A DNA stretch of 64,000 bases, from NCBI RefSeq assembly GCF_013267355.1, contig NZ_CP053985.1, positions 1,302,001 to 1,366,000 of the forward strand. Direction: 5' to 3'. Of this stretch, positions 51,770-61,119 are shown piece by piece. The position numbers were made by a program, and so were the translations under genes. Within the stretch, counting starts at the first letter, position 1. Each line of letters opens with the position of its first letter. Below the pieces are notes generated by a model that had not been told where the DNA came from, searched no databases, and was given only the letters and a program-made list of their open reading frames with translations. Source of the stretch: Achromobacter pestifer (GTDB lineage: Bacteria; Pseudomonadota; Gammaproteobacteria; Burkholderiales; Burkholderiaceae_B).

Positions 51770-51865
51770 GTCTTTGGCTGGATAACCGTGCTGTTGCATT
51801 GCGTAGGCCTGCACAGGGAAGCCGGCCGTCGCTGACGAGGCGCGCCCTAGCGCAGCCTTGCGAGG

Positions 51866-52876
51866 CTACAGAACATGCCGCGCCCTGGCTTGCCATTCGG
51901 TGCCAAAGTGGTTTGCGCGGAAATGCGATGGGGTACGCCCCGTCCACCGCTTGAAGGCGCGCGTGAAATGCGCCGGATCGCTATAGCCGACCATATAGGC
52001 AATCTCGGTCGCCGAATACCTGCCCAGCCGAATCAGCCGCAGCGCCTCGCTGCGCCGCGTCTCGTCCCTCAAGTCTTCGAAATCGACCCCGCTGCATTTC
52101 AGGCGCCGCTGAAGAGTACGGGGCGACATGCCTATTTCTCTTGCAACGGATTTGAGGTTGATGTCCTCTTGATCCGAAATCCGGTCTATGAGCAGTCCCG
52201 CGGTATCGATCGTTGACTGCAGGGCCTGCGTAATCTTGCGGGAATCGTCCGCCAGTCCTTGAAGAGGAGCCTCAAGCAACTCGCGATCGAACTCGACCAT
52301 GTTGTATTCGGCCCCTGTTTCGATATGGGGGCCCAGGCACTCCTCGAGCGCGTCGTCGCCCCGCGCTCTTGTAGCCTGCAAATGCACGCGTATGGCCGAT
52401 GGCGCTCCGGCCATGAGGGGCACCTTTCGCAGTACGGCAAGGCTTCCAAAAATGAACTGCCGTGGGTCCGCTTCGAGCCGGCCCGTAAAACGATGAATCA
52501 GCTTGGTGGTTCGGCCTTCCGTGACGATACGGACCTCTCCGCCCTGATGCAGCATTGCCGCATGGGCTGCAGCCATCGCACACGCCTGCGCCACGTTCTC
52601 CGAGCCGAGAACCAGATCTCCCCATGCGCCGAGCGAACGCAATTCCATCAGACGGCCCACATGGGCGCCGCCAAAAGGATCTTGCGCGATCGCCGCCATC
52701 TCGTTGGCGACGTGAAAGCACTGGGCCCGCGGAAGCCAGATATCGGGCGTTTGGAAAATATTGGGGCAGACCCCCACGCGCTTGAAGAATTCAAGCGGCG
52801 ATACGCCCCGGCTGGCCAGGTAGGGGCCGATATGCAGGAAGCTTCGGAGCTTTATGGACGGTGTGGCGTTCGGCAT
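51866..52876 (-). CDS. AraC-family regulator (arabinose-binding_2 / OruR-like)
   Basis: 336 residues from the ATG at 52876; another ATG 42 nt upstream is possible. N-terminal ligand domain (LHIGPYLASRGVSPLEFFKR, PFGGAHVGRLMELRSLGAWG) is of the type found in OruR/ArgR-like regulators. The C-terminal DNA-binding region contains INLKSVAREIGMSPRTLQRR, LKCSGVDFEDLRDETRRSEA and YSATEIAYMVGYSDPAHFTR. It lies upstream of pqiA on the same strand and may or may not regulate it. Confidence 0.88.
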   Translation of the reverse strand: MPNATPSIKLRSFLHIGPYLASRGVSPLEFFKRVGVCPNIFQTPDIWLPRAQCFHVANEMAAIAQDPFGGAHVGRLMELRSLGAWGDLVLGSENVAQACAMAAAHAAMLHQGGEVRIVTEGRTTKLIHRFTGRLEADPRQFIFGSLAVLRKVPLMAGAPSAIRVHLQATRARGDDALEECLGPHIETGAEYNMVEFDRELLEAPLQGLADDSRKITQALQSTIDTAGLLIDRISDQEDINLKSVAREIGMSPRTLQRRLKCSGVDFEDLRDETRRSEALRLIRLGRYSATEIAYMVGYSDPAHFTRAFKRWTGRTPSHFRANHFGTEWQARARHVL

Positions 52877-53091
52877 GGATTCAGGTTTTACCGTCAGCCA
52901 GATCGCCGAACGCGCCACCCCTCAAGGACTGCGCCGACCCAAGCCATGCTTGCGTCGGCAATCGTGGACGAATTTACACGCCCCCCATGAGGGAGGAATG
53001 GAAAAATCATCCACGTGAGACAAAACACCCTGAAAAAGGAGACGGCGGGCCAGGGGGAACTGACGCGCCGCCGGGATTCTCCGGAAATACC

Positions 53092-53676
53092 TCAGGGGGT
53101 GATGTTGCTGATCTTGGAGCCTTCAAGACCCATGCCCGCCATCAAGCCCTGGGCACCGAAGGGCACGGCAAAGACATCCTGCGACAAGGTGGTGGAGGAC
53201 ACGCTGGACGCAGCGGACTTATCCCAGACGACCAGGCTGGGGCCGCTGCCCAGGGCCCAGCCATCGCTCTTCTCGAGATAACTCAGCGACTTTTGGTTCA
53301 TGAAGAAAAGTGCGTAGCCGAAGGTCTGGGCTCCAGCCTGCAGCCCCACCGACATGGCGGCAATTTCATAGTAGCCAGCAGGCTGCTTTCCCTTGAACAA
53401 CGTGCCCTGCCCATGCTCTCCGCCAACGACAAAGCCCGCCTTGTATATCTTGGGGAAAACAAGCACTGCCACCGCCTTCTCGCCTAGCTCCTTGGTACTC
53501 GGTTCCACGGCGTAAAGATGCTGCAGCGCATGTGCGGAATCATTGCGGATCGCGAGCGCGGTGTCGGCGATGGCTGCGCCCGCCGGACCCAGCGCGCAGA
53601 CAAGCGCCAGCAAGACCGACTGCAGGCAATGAGCCAATTGGCGTGGGACATACTTGGAATATTTGTGACTTGCCAT
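53092..53676 (-). CDS. YSC84-domain (SYLF) lipid-binding-like exported protein
   Basis: 194 residues with a signal peptide (about 1-40, LLALVCALGPAGAAIADTAL). The Ysc84/SYLF domain is seen in AVAVLVFPKIYKAGFVVGGE, GTLFKGKQPAGYYEIAAMSV, GLQAGAQTFGYALFFMNQKS and LGSGPSLVVWDKSA. Bacterial members are periplasmic or outer-membrane associated and probably bind lipids. Monocistronic, with 237 bp to the divergent EAL gene. Confidence 0.87.
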   Translation of the reverse strand: MASHKYSKYVPRQLAHCLQSVLLALVCALGPAGAAIADTALAIRNDSAHALQHLYAVEPSTKELGEKAVAVLVFPKIYKAGFVVGGEHGQGTLFKGKQPAGYYEIAAMSVGLQAGAQTFGYALFFMNQKSLSYLEKSDGWALGSGPSLVVWDKSAASSVSSTTLSQDVFAVPFGAQGLMAGMGLEGSKISNITP

Positions 53677-53913
53677 GAAGATGAGTGCCCTGATTTGGTT
53701 GCACGCCCCATCGGCGCGCCAGGAGTATTCAGAGCGAGGCAATACCTGTCAAGACGGGATGATCGGCGTCTCCCATGCGTTTTCAAGACCGGCGAGAACG
53801 GCTGCTTCGTACTTGGCATCGAATGGCAAGACCCTGCTGCGGCATTCTCCTAATCTAGGCTGACGCCCTGTCCTTTCGGCGCCCGCAATCCCTCCAACAG
53901 CTAGAGAGGGCTC

Positions 53914-54690
53914 ATGAATCAACACGCTGCCATTGATGCATTCCAAGCGCTGCAGGATGCGTTGAGCAATGCGCTGGTGCACGATGAGTTGTCTCTGCAA
54001 TATCAACCCATTGTGGATCGATCACGGAAGAGCATAGGCATGGAGGCCTTGATGCGCTGGAACTCGGCGGAATACGGCCAGATTCCGCCCTCGGAATTCG
54101 TGCCGCTGGCGGAGCGAACCGGCGCCATCATGGGCATGGGCGCCTGGGCCCTGGAAGCAGGCTGCCAGCAGCTGGAGCAATGGACCACAAACCCGATGGC
54201 CTCCGAATGGACGCTGAGCGTCAATGTCAGCGCGCATCAGTTCAACCAGCCGGATTTCGCCGGCGATGTCCTCAACTTGCTGAAGCGCTATCGGATCGCA
54301 CCGGACAGGCTCATTCTTGAAGTTACCGAAAGCGTATTCCTGAACCCGAAAGGAAGCGGGCAACAGGGTGGATTCCAGCGCATTCGCGATGCCGGCGTGG
54401 GCATTGCCGTAGACGACTTCGGCACGGGATTCTCATCGATCGGCTACCTGAAATACCTGTCGATCTCCCGAATAAAAATCGACAAGATCTTTATCGACGA
54501 AATTGTCGTGAGCAAGAAGGATCAGGGCATAGTCGGGGCCATCGTCATGCTGGCCCAGGCCCTGGAGGTGGATGTGGTCGCCGAGGGAGTGGAAACGGCC
54601 GAGCAATGGGCATACCTACGGAATATAGGCTGCTCAGCCTTTCAAGGCTTTCTGTTTGGCAGGCCGAGCGAGGTTTCAGACTTCCTATGA
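53914..54690 (+). CDS. Stand-alone EAL-domain c-di-GMP phosphodiesterase
   Basis: 258 residues, a single EAL domain without sensor, GGDEF or membrane parts. EALMRW at residues 44-49, NVSAHQFNQP, LEVTESVFLNP, VDDFGTGFSS, KIDKIFIDEI and AEGVETAEQW contain the metal- and substrate-binding residues needed for catalysis, so it is predicted active. GAGAGG lies 5 nt before the ATG. Small EAL-only proteins of this type often act as regulators or as soluble c-di-GMP hydrolases. Confidence 0.92.
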   Translation: MNQHAAIDAFQALQDALSNALVHDELSLQYQPIVDRSRKSIGMEALMRWNSAEYGQIPPSEFVPLAERTGAIMGMGAWALEAGCQQLEQWTTNPMASEWTLSVNVSAHQFNQPDFAGDVLNLLKRYRIAPDRLILEVTESVFLNPKGSGQQGGFQRIRDAGVGIAVDDFGTGFSSIGYLKYLSISRIKIDKIFIDEIVVSKKDQGIVGAIVMLAQALEVDVVAEGVETAEQWAYLRNIGCSAFQGFLFGRPSEVSDFL

Positions 54691-54770
54691 GCGCTCCCGT
54701 CGCCCCGCCGGCCACAACGCTCTCGGCATCCATTGCAGAAAGCGAAAGCGGGGCCACCCCCGCCTGACTG

Positions 54771-55388
54771 TCACAACGGCGCCGTCGGCCGCGCCAACTG
54801 GAACAGGTCCGTGCTGCGCGCGTACCAGCCGCCGCCGTGCATGCGTGCGATCAGCCCCATGGCCGGCGTGTCCATGTAGCCGCGCTCGGCGTCCTGCACG
54901 TAGGCATCGTCGACGTGCGCGCCCAGCACCCGGCCGATCACCACGAGCTGGCGCGGGCCGGTCACGATGGTCGCCTGGCTGACGCATTCCAGCGACACCG
55001 GGCTGCCTTTGATGAGCGGGGGACGCACGTGGGACGCCGGCAGCGCGGTCAGGCCGGCCGCCGCCAATTCGTCCACGTCCGCCGGGTAATCGGCGCAGGT
55101 CTGGTTCATCTGCGCGACCAGCGACTCCGGCACCAGGTTCACCACGAACTCGCCGTTCTCGATGATGTTGGCGCCGGAATCCTTCAGTTCGCCGCTGGCA
55201 TGGCGCATCAGGCCGATGGCGACCGTCGGCGGCTGAGGCCCCATGACGTTGAAGAAGCTGAAAGGAGCCGCGTTGACAACGCCCTTGCTGGAAATGGTGG
55301 TGAGCCACGCGATCGGGCGCGGGGTGACGGTCGAGGTCAGCACGTTGTAGACCGTCTGCGTCGGCAAGGCGCTGAAATCAAAATGCAT
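54771..55388 (-). CDS. Flavin reductase family protein
   Basis: 205 residues, split-barrel FMN-binding fold. TVTPRPIAWLTTISSKGVVN, AAPFSFFNVMGPQPPTVAIG and the NGEFVVNLVPESL segment are diagnostic. It starts 3 nt after the nitrilase stop with GGAGG upstream, so it is the last gene of an MHS transporter-nitrilase-flavin reductase operon. Its partner oxygenase is not in the window, and the link to nitrile metabolism is unexplained. Confidence 0.9.
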   Translation of the reverse strand: MHFDFSALPTQTVYNVLTSTVTPRPIAWLTTISSKGVVNAAPFSFFNVMGPQPPTVAIGLMRHASGELKDSGANIIENGEFVVNLVPESLVAQMNQTCADYPADVDELAAAGLTALPASHVRPPLIKGSPVSLECVSQATIVTGPRQLVVIGRVLGAHVDDAYVQDAERGYMDTPAMGLIARMHGGGWYARSTDLFQLARPTAPL

Positions 55389-55391
55389 GGT

Positions 55392-56342
55392 TCAAGCCTC
55401 CCCGGCGTTCAGCGCCGAGACGGCGCGCTTTTCACGGGTGTCGACCTGCAGCTGGAACACGTCGGGCCGGGCGTAATGGCCGGAGACGTCGAAGTCGTAC
55501 TTGCCGCGCAGGATCTGGTTGGGATTGATCTCGGCGTACAGGATGGTCTCGGCTGAAAAATCCGGCCCGGCCAGCACTTCGCCCAGCGGATCGATGATGG
55601 CGCTGCCGCCGCGCATCAGCACGGTGTCGGGCGCATCGCCCAGCGCGCATTCGAAGTCGTCGGGATAAGCGTCGCGGCGCAGGTGCTGGCAGGCCGTGAG
55701 GACATAGCAGCGGCCTTCCAGCGCGATGTGGCGCATGCTGGGTATCCAGGAGTCGCGGTCGTCCGCGGTCGGCGCGCAATACAGCGCCACGCCCTGGCTG
55801 TACATGTACATGCGCAGCATGGGCATGTAGTTTTCCCAGCAGATGACGGCGCCGATCTTGCCGTAGGGCGTGTCGAAGACGGGCATGGTGGAACCGTCGC
55901 CGAAGCCCCAGATCAGGCGTTCGCCGGCGGTGGGCATGAGCTTGCGGTGCTTGCCCGCCAGCCCTTCGCGGCCGTTGAAGTACAGCACGGTGCAGTACAG
56001 CGTGCCGCCGTCGGCCTCGATGCAGCCCATGACCACGAAGCTGTCGGTGTCGGCCGCGGCCTGGGCCACCAGCGCGACTTCCTCACCGTCCAGGCGGATG
56101 GCCTGGCGGTGATAGCTGGCAAAGGCGTCGCGGCCTTCGGGCTTGCGCATGCCGATGGGCGCGCCGAAGGAGTTGCCCTTGGGATAGCCGCCCAGGAAGG
56201 CCTCGGGGAACACCAGCACCCGGGCGCCCTGCTCGGCCGCCTGGCGGATCAGGGAGGCCGCCTTCTCGGCGCAGGCGACGCTGTCGGTGGGAATGGACGC
56301 CGCCTGGATGACGGCAGCCTTGAAGCTCTGTTGCGTGGACAT
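55392..56342 (-). CDS. Nitrilase (second copy)
   Basis: 316 residues. Catalytic Glu in VLVFPEAFLGGYPKGNS, Lys in [15 protein letters not shown], Cys in GAVICWENYMPMLRMY; RHIALEGRCYVLTACQHLRR follows. GGAGAG lies 5 nt before the ATG. It shares all signature blocks with the nitrilase at 11491-12414 but is clearly a distinct paralogue. It lies between an MHS-family transporter and a flavin reductase, 15 bp after the former, which suggests uptake and hydrolysis of a nitrile. Confidence 0.94.
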   Translation of the reverse strand: MSTQQSFKAAVIQAASIPTDSVACAEKAASLIRQAAEQGARVLVFPEAFLGGYPKGNSFGAPIGMRKPEGRDAFASYHRQAIRLDGEEVALVAQAAADTDSFVVMGCIEADGGTLYCTVLYFNGREGLAGKHRKLMPTAGERLIWGFGDGSTMPVFDTPYGKIGAVICWENYMPMLRMYMYSQGVALYCAPTADDRDSWIPSMRHIALEGRCYVLTACQHLRRDAYPDDFECALGDAPDTVLMRGGSAIIDPLGEVLAGPDFSAETILYAEINPNQILRGKYDFDVSGHYARPDVFQLQVDTREKRAVSALNAGEA

Positions 56343-56357
56343 GTCTCTCCTTTTTTC

Positions 56358-58010
56358 TCAGTGTGCTGCGTCTTCGTCGATGGCGCGGGCGCGGGTGTTC
56401 GGCAGGAACAGGCTGCCGATGACGCCGACCACCGCGGTCACGACGACCGGATACATCAGGCCGCCAAAGATATTGCCGCTGGCCTGGGCCAGGTAGGTGG
56501 CGGTAAAGGGCACGATGCCGCCGAAGATGCCGGCGCCGATGTGGTACGGGAAGGATAGCGCCGTATAGCGGATGCGGGCCGGAAACAGTTCGACCAGATA
56601 GGACGCCACCGGGCCGTAGACCATGGCGACGACGGCCGTCATCAGCACCAGGATCAGGATGATGGTCGTGCGGTCGACGCGCGCGGGATCGGCGCGCTCC
56701 GGATAACCGGCGGCCGTCAGCGCGCTGGTGTAGGCGGCGCGGTCAAAGCCGTTGACAGTCGTGCCGCCCACGCTCATGGCGATGCTTTGGCCGGGCAGCG
56801 GCGCGGCGTATTCAAAGTTGATGCCCTTGCCCACCAGGAATTTCTTGGCCTGCACGCAAACCTTCTTGTGGTCGGCGTGATTGCCTATCATGGCCGCCTG
56901 CAGCCCGAAGTCGCAGGCGCCGCCGCTGGTGTCGGCATGCACGCGCACCGGGGTGGTCTGCATGGCTTGCGCCAAGACCGGGTTGCCCGCCTTGAGCAGC
57001 ACGTCGAACATGGAGTGGTAGCCGATGGCGGCGACGAACAGGCCGACCATCATGATCCACTTGCGGCCGATGTGGTCCGACAGCCAGCCGAACAGCACGA
57101 AGGTCGGCGCGCCGATGATGAAGCCGATCAGGATCAGCGTGTAGACGCTGGTCTGGTCCAGCTGCACGGCCTGCTGCAGAAAGATCATGACGTAGAACTG
57201 GCCGGTGAAATAGGTGGCGCCCTGGCCGGCCGTGACGCCGATCAGCGCCAGCAGCACCAGCCGCAGGCTGGACCATTGGCCGAAGGTCTCCTTGACCGGG
57301 TTCTTGGACAGGCGGTTCTGCTGCTTCATGCGCGTGAACACGGGCGACTCGTGCAGCTTGGCGCGCACGTAGATCGAAATCGCCAGCATCACGATCGACA
57401 GAATGAACGGCAGGCGCCAGCCCCACTGGCGGAAGTCCTCCGCGCTCATGGACGCCTGGGTGCACAGGATCACGATCAGGGACAGGATCAGGCCCGCCGA
57501 CGAGGTGATCTGGATCCAGCCCGTCAGCAGCCCGCGGCGCTTGGGCTCGCAGTGTTCGGCCACGTAGATGACCGCGCCGCCGTATTCCCCGCCCACCGCC
57601 AGGCCCTGCACCACGCGCAGGGTCAGCAGCAGGATCCACGACAGGTGGCCGGCCGATTCATAGGTGGGCAGGCAGCCGATCAGGACGGTTGCCCCGCCCA
57701 TCATCACCACGGTGATCAGGAAGGTGTACTTGCGGCCGAGCTTGTCGCCCAGGTAGCCGAACATCACCGCGCCCAGCGGCCGGATGATGAAGCCCACCGC
57801 CAGCGCGCCCAGCGCGGCCAGCAGCGCGACCGTGGGGTTGTCCTGCGGGAACAGCACCTGGCTCATGAAGACGGCCAGGGTCCCGTAGATGAAAAAGTCG
57901 TACCACTCGAACAAGGTGCCCAGGGTCGAGGCCACCACCACCTGGCGCTCCTCTTTCCTGCTGAGCGTCGGACCCGTGTCGATCCGCTGCATTGCCACAT
58001 TCGCTTCCAT
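56358..58010 (-). CDS. MHS-family major facilitator transporter
   Basis: 550 residues from the ATG at 58010. Twelve predicted helices with MHS/MFS signatures: VVASTLGTLFEWYDFFIYGT, GFIIRPLGAVMFGYLGDKLG (with RKYT), RVVQGLAVGGEYGGAVIYVA, WLSDHIGRKW. A soluble insertion of about 105 residues (from MQTTPVRVHADTSGG to AGYPERADPARVDR) separates helices in the C-terminal half, longer than in ShiA/ProP-like relatives. It is the first gene of the nitrilase operon and divergent from the IclR regulator; probable carboxylate or nitrile uptake. Confidence 0.9.
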   Translation of the reverse strand: MEANVAMQRIDTGPTLSRKEERQVVVASTLGTLFEWYDFFIYGTLAVFMSQVLFPQDNPTVALLAALGALAVGFIIRPLGAVMFGYLGDKLGRKYTFLITVVMMGGATVLIGCLPTYESAGHLSWILLLTLRVVQGLAVGGEYGGAVIYVAEHCEPKRRGLLTGWIQITSSAGLILSLIVILCTQASMSAEDFRQWGWRLPFILSIVMLAISIYVRAKLHESPVFTRMKQQNRLSKNPVKETFGQWSSLRLVLLALIGVTAGQGATYFTGQFYVMIFLQQAVQLDQTSVYTLILIGFIIGAPTFVLFGWLSDHIGRKWIMMVGLFVAAIGYHSMFDVLLKAGNPVLAQAMQTTPVRVHADTSGGACDFGLQAAMIGNHADHKKVCVQAKKFLVGKGINFEYAAPLPGQSIAMSVGGTTVNGFDRAAYTSALTAAGYPERADPARVDRTTIILILVLMTAVVAMVYGPVASYLVELFPARIRYTALSFPYHIGAGIFGGIVPFTATYLAQASGNIFGGLMYPVVVTAVVGVIGSLFLPNTRARAIDEDAAH

Positions 58011-58182
58011 GCCTGCTTTCCCCAATCGCTTTAGATTGATAATGCTGTATCCATTAACTATTATCAAACTTAACGATGGATATGAAAAACTAGGGGAAAC
58101 CCGGCGAACAGGTCCGCGCGCCCGTGCGGAAACGGCCTGTGCCCGCTGCTACACTCGCGCCAGAAAATCAGTGGAGGCAGCA

Positions 58183-59022
58183 ATGGCAAGGCCCGCCGGC
58201 AAGATGGAAAAGAACGCGGAACAAGCGCCCACCGCCGCGCGCAGGGGCATCCAGTCGATCGAAGTGGGGTTCCGGATCCTGGACGTCATCCGCAAGGCCG
58301 GCCGTCCCCTGCCCCTGAAGGAAATCGCCGACGCCTGCGAATTGACGGTGCCCAACGTCCATTACTACCTGGTCAGCTTCCAGAAGGTGGGCGTGGTGCA
58401 GCAGCACGCGGATACCGGCCACTACGGCCTGGGTCCCTACGCTCTGCGGCTGGGGCTGGCGGCCCTGGAGCAGTTCGACGTGTTCACCACCGCCCGGCCC
58501 ATCATGGCCGAAGTGGCCGCGGTCACCGGCCACACCGTGTTCCTGGGCGTGTGGGGCAACAAGGGGCCGACCATCGTCTACCGTGTCGAAGGCGCCCGCA
58601 GCCGGCCCTTGCTGGAGCTGCGCGTGGGCAGCGTGCTGCCGCTGCTGTCCTCGGCGCTGGGCCGCAACTTCCTGGCCCATCTGCCGGAAGCCAGCACGCG
58701 CGAACTGCTGGAACAGGAAATGGCCTCGGCCGGTGCCGATGGATACGGCGGCAAGTCCTACACGCAAAAAGACGTGCAGGCCATCCGCGAGGAAGTGCTC
58801 GAACACCACCTGAGCCGCTGCCGCGACGCGTTGCTGCCGCACTTCACGTCGCTGTCGGCGCCCATATTCGACATGCTGGGCGAGATGAAGGCGGCCATCA
58901 CCCTGATGGGACCGGTGGGCGCCATCGACGACGACCTGCAATCCGACACCGCGCGGCTGCTCAGTGAAAAAGCCCGCTCGATTTCGGCCACGGCGGGCTG
59001 GGTGGAACCGCAGGCGCGCTAG
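58183..59022 (+). CDS. IclR-family transcriptional regulator
   Basis: 279 residues from the ATG at 58183, with GGAGG 6 nt upstream. N-terminal winged helix-turn-helix (GIQSIEVGFRILDVIRKAGR, LKEIADACELTVPNVHYYLV, SFQKVGVVQQHADTGHYGLG) and C-terminal GAF-like effector domain (VTGHTVFLGVWGNKGPTIVY to the end). Divergent from the MHS transporter-nitrilase-flavin reductase operon, so it is the obvious candidate regulator of that operon. Its last 447 bp are repeated at 60631-61077 as part of a tandem duplication. Confidence 0.93.
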   Translation: MARPAGKMEKNAEQAPTAARRGIQSIEVGFRILDVIRKAGRPLPLKEIADACELTVPNVHYYLVSFQKVGVVQQHADTGHYGLGPYALRLGLAALEQFDVFTTARPIMAEVAAVTGHTVFLGVWGNKGPTIVYRVEGARSRPLLELRVGSVLPLLSSALGRNFLAHLPEASTRELLEQEMASAGADGYGGKSYTQKDVQAIREEVLEHHLSRCRDALLPHFTSLSAPIFDMLGEMKAAITLMGPVGAIDDDLQSDTARLLSEKARSISATAGWVEPQAR

Positions 59023-59064
59023 GCGCTGCGGCGCAGAGGCTTCGGCAGGTCTTGCCAGCCAGCG

Positions 59065-60396
59065 TCAGAACCGGTGCGTCATGCCAAACGCGAGGACCGT
59101 GGAACTGGCGCCCATCTCCGTTGGAACGCTGGCGCCGATACCAAAGAAGGCCTTGGGAGTGTTCTTGAATCCCCCCGCCCGCGTATAGACACTGGACCGC
59201 TTCGACAACTGGTAGTCATAGCCAAGCATCCCGCCGATCGTGTGATCCGATATGCCGTTGAGCGCCCGGTAGAGTAGCGAGCCGCGGAACATGTGCGAAC
59301 CCTGCTGCCATAGGGAGCCCAAGGACAGGATCTGGGCGGAAATGGTGCCCGGCGCCGTGGGCCGCATCAAGCTGTACAAGATGGATGTTTGCTGCCCGCC
59401 TGCCACATAGGCCGCGCTGGCGACGTACAGGTCGGTACGGAACGATCCCGGCGCCGCCGGCCGCAGCGCATTGTAGGATCCGGCCACCACCCATGGACCG
59501 CTCGTATAGGTCGCCAGGATGCCAGTATCGCCATTGGCAGGCCCGCCGCCGCTATTCATCGAAATCAGCTCCCGGCGATTCCGCCGGGCATACAGCGCTT
59601 GAACGACCAACCCGTTCATCGATGGTGTCTGCCATGAAATGGCATCACTGACCCGCGTCTGTATCACGGCGGCGCCCGGCCCCTGATCCACCGCCAATTG
59701 ACCAGCGGAGGCCGCAGGCGAGAACACTTCGGAGAAGAAGAACGGATCCGCGGTATGGGACACCACCGCGGCAAACTGCTTGCCCAACTTGACCGTGCCC
59801 CAGGATGCCGAACTGACGGCAATGCTTGCCTCGCGGTCAAAGAGCGCGCCGGGATGCCGCATTGTGCCGTTGCTCATGCGCATGGCGTTTTCCAAACGGA
59901 ATTGGACGCTTACCCCGTCCCCCAGGTCTTCGCCCCCCCGAAGGCCCCAGTACGAATCGGAAGCGGCGTGGATGTTGGAAAATTTGCCGCTGTCGCTGCC
60001 CATCCTGGCGATAGGCTGGCCGCCGTTGCGGGCGTACATCGTGAAGGTATCGAGAAGACCATAGAGTTGCACCGTGGCCGCCATGGAGTCCTCCCACGTC
60101 GCGCACGACAGGAGGGCGAGTGCGCACGCGCCCCATCGTAAGCGCAGGCGCGGAGTCTTGACGAAGCCCGACGGGGCGCAACGAAATCTGCGGACCAGCG
60201 CAGCGACAGGTGCCATCACCAGCGCGGCAAGAGCGGCCATCACGGCCAGGACCGCGCGGGCCAGGCCGGTCGCGGCAGGGAACGGAGATTCAGAGGCGTC
60301 GCGCACCGGCGGAGCATGACCGCCTGAAACCCGCTGCGTTGACGGACATGGCCGACGCGGCGGCTGGCTCTGATGAATAGCTATTTCTTGGCACAC
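59065..60396 (-). CDS. Gram-negative porin, copy 1 (extended N-terminus)
   Basis: 443 residues from a GTG at 60396, with AAGGA 7 nt upstream. Mature start ATVQLYGLLDTFTMYARNGG, then DSYWGLRGGEDLGDGVSVQF (the loop-3/strand signature of Burkholderiales porins), VSSASWGTVKLGKQFAAVVS, and a final GMTHRF with terminal Phe. Compared with copy 2 it has 55 extra residues before the mature part, with a hydrophobic run (GLARAVLAVMAALAALVMAP) plus a second one (GACALALLSCATW). The true start and signal cleavage are uncertain. Diffusion channel of the outer membrane. Confidence 0.88.
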   Translation of the reverse strand: MCQEIAIHQSQPPRRPCPSTQRVSGGHAPPVRDASESPFPAATGLARAVLAVMAALAALVMAPVAALVRRFRCAPSGFVKTPRLRLRWGACALALLSCATWEDSMAATVQLYGLLDTFTMYARNGGQPIARMGSDSGKFSNIHAASDSYWGLRGGEDLGDGVSVQFRLENAMRMSNGTMRHPGALFDREASIAVSSASWGTVKLGKQFAAVVSHTADPFFFSEVFSPAASAGQLAVDQGPGAAVIQTRVSDAISWQTPSMNGLVVQALYARRNRRELISMNSGGGPANGDTGILATYTSGPWVVAGSYNALRPAAPGSFRTDLYVASAAYVAGGQQTSILYSLMRPTAPGTISAQILSLGSLWQQGSHMFRGSLLYRALNGISDHTIGGMLGYDYQLSKRSSVYTRAGGFKNTPKAFFGIGASVPTEMGASSTVLAFGMTHRF

Positions 60397-60500
60397 GGTT
60401 GTTTCCTTTGAGGATTGTTGTGGCCAGCCATGTCGACTACGCCTGCAACGGCCCTCCTCCACCTTCGCCGCCCATCAAGCTGCCATGGCCCCGCCATTTA

Positions 60501-60514
60501 AGAATATGAATTCT
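60501..60514. promoter_or_regulatory. Imperfect AT-rich palindrome upstream of porin copy 1
   Basis: AGAATATGAATTCT, one base off a perfect AGAATT-2-AATTCT inverted repeat that is present upstream of copy 2. It lies about 105 bp before the porin start, in an AT-rich island expected for the promoter. Operator role is inference. Confidence 0.35.
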
Positions 60515-60630
60515 GATTCTATTATTCAGAGATGCCGGGATCGAGAACAATGCGAGGTTTCCCGTAGTCAGGGGCAGCGCGGCATGGGATCTGGCTGCAC
60601 TCCAGGACGGAATTACCGCCCCGCTCGCCT

Positions 60631-61077
60631 GTCTACCGCGTCGAAGGCGCCCGCAGCCGGCCCTTGCTGGAGCTGCGCGTGGGCAGCGTGCTGCCGCTGC
60701 TCTCCTCGGCGCTGGGCCGCAACTTCCTGGCCCACCTGCCGGAAGCCAGCACGCGCGAACTGCTGGAACAGGAAATGGCCTCGGCCGGTTCCGACGGATA
60801 CGGCGGCAAGTCCTATACGCAGAAGGACGTGCAGGCCATCCGCGAGGAAGTGCTCGAACACCACCTGAGCCGCTGCCGCGACGCGCTGCTGCCGCATTTC
60901 ACGTCGCTGTCGGCGCCCATTTTCGACATGCTGGGCGAGATGAAGGCGGCCATCACCCTGATGGGACCGGTGGGCGCCATCGACGACGACCTGCAATCCA
61001 GCATCGCGCGGCTGCTCAGTGAAAAAGCCCGCTCGATTTCGGCCACGGCGGGCTGGGTTGAGCCGCAGGCGCGCTAG
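60631..61077 (+). pseudogene. Truncated iclR copy (effector domain only)
   Basis: Encodes VYRVEGARSRPLLELRVGSV to the C-terminus, nearly identical to residues 132-279 of the intact IclR protein. The DNA-binding half is absent because the duplication began inside iclR. A TTG at 60664 could start a 137-residue effector-domain peptide, but no ribosome site is obvious. Substitutions such as ASAGSDGYGG for ASAGADGYGG show some divergence since the duplication. Confidence 0.88.
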
Positions 61078-61119
61078 GCGCTGCGGCGCAGAAGCTGCGG
61101 ATGGTCTTGCCAGCCGGTG

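Larger units (their letters stand above)
58576..60629. repeat. Tandem duplication, unit 1 (iclR 3' half + porin)
   Basis: Begins GTCTACCGTGTCGAAGG inside iclR, continues through the iclR stop, the 42-bp spacer and the porin gene, and ends in CCGCTCGCC upstream of the porin. It is followed directly by unit 2. Length about 2.05 kb. The two units share gene order and close sequence along their whole length, with one 165-bp difference inside the porin 5' end. Confidence 0.9.
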
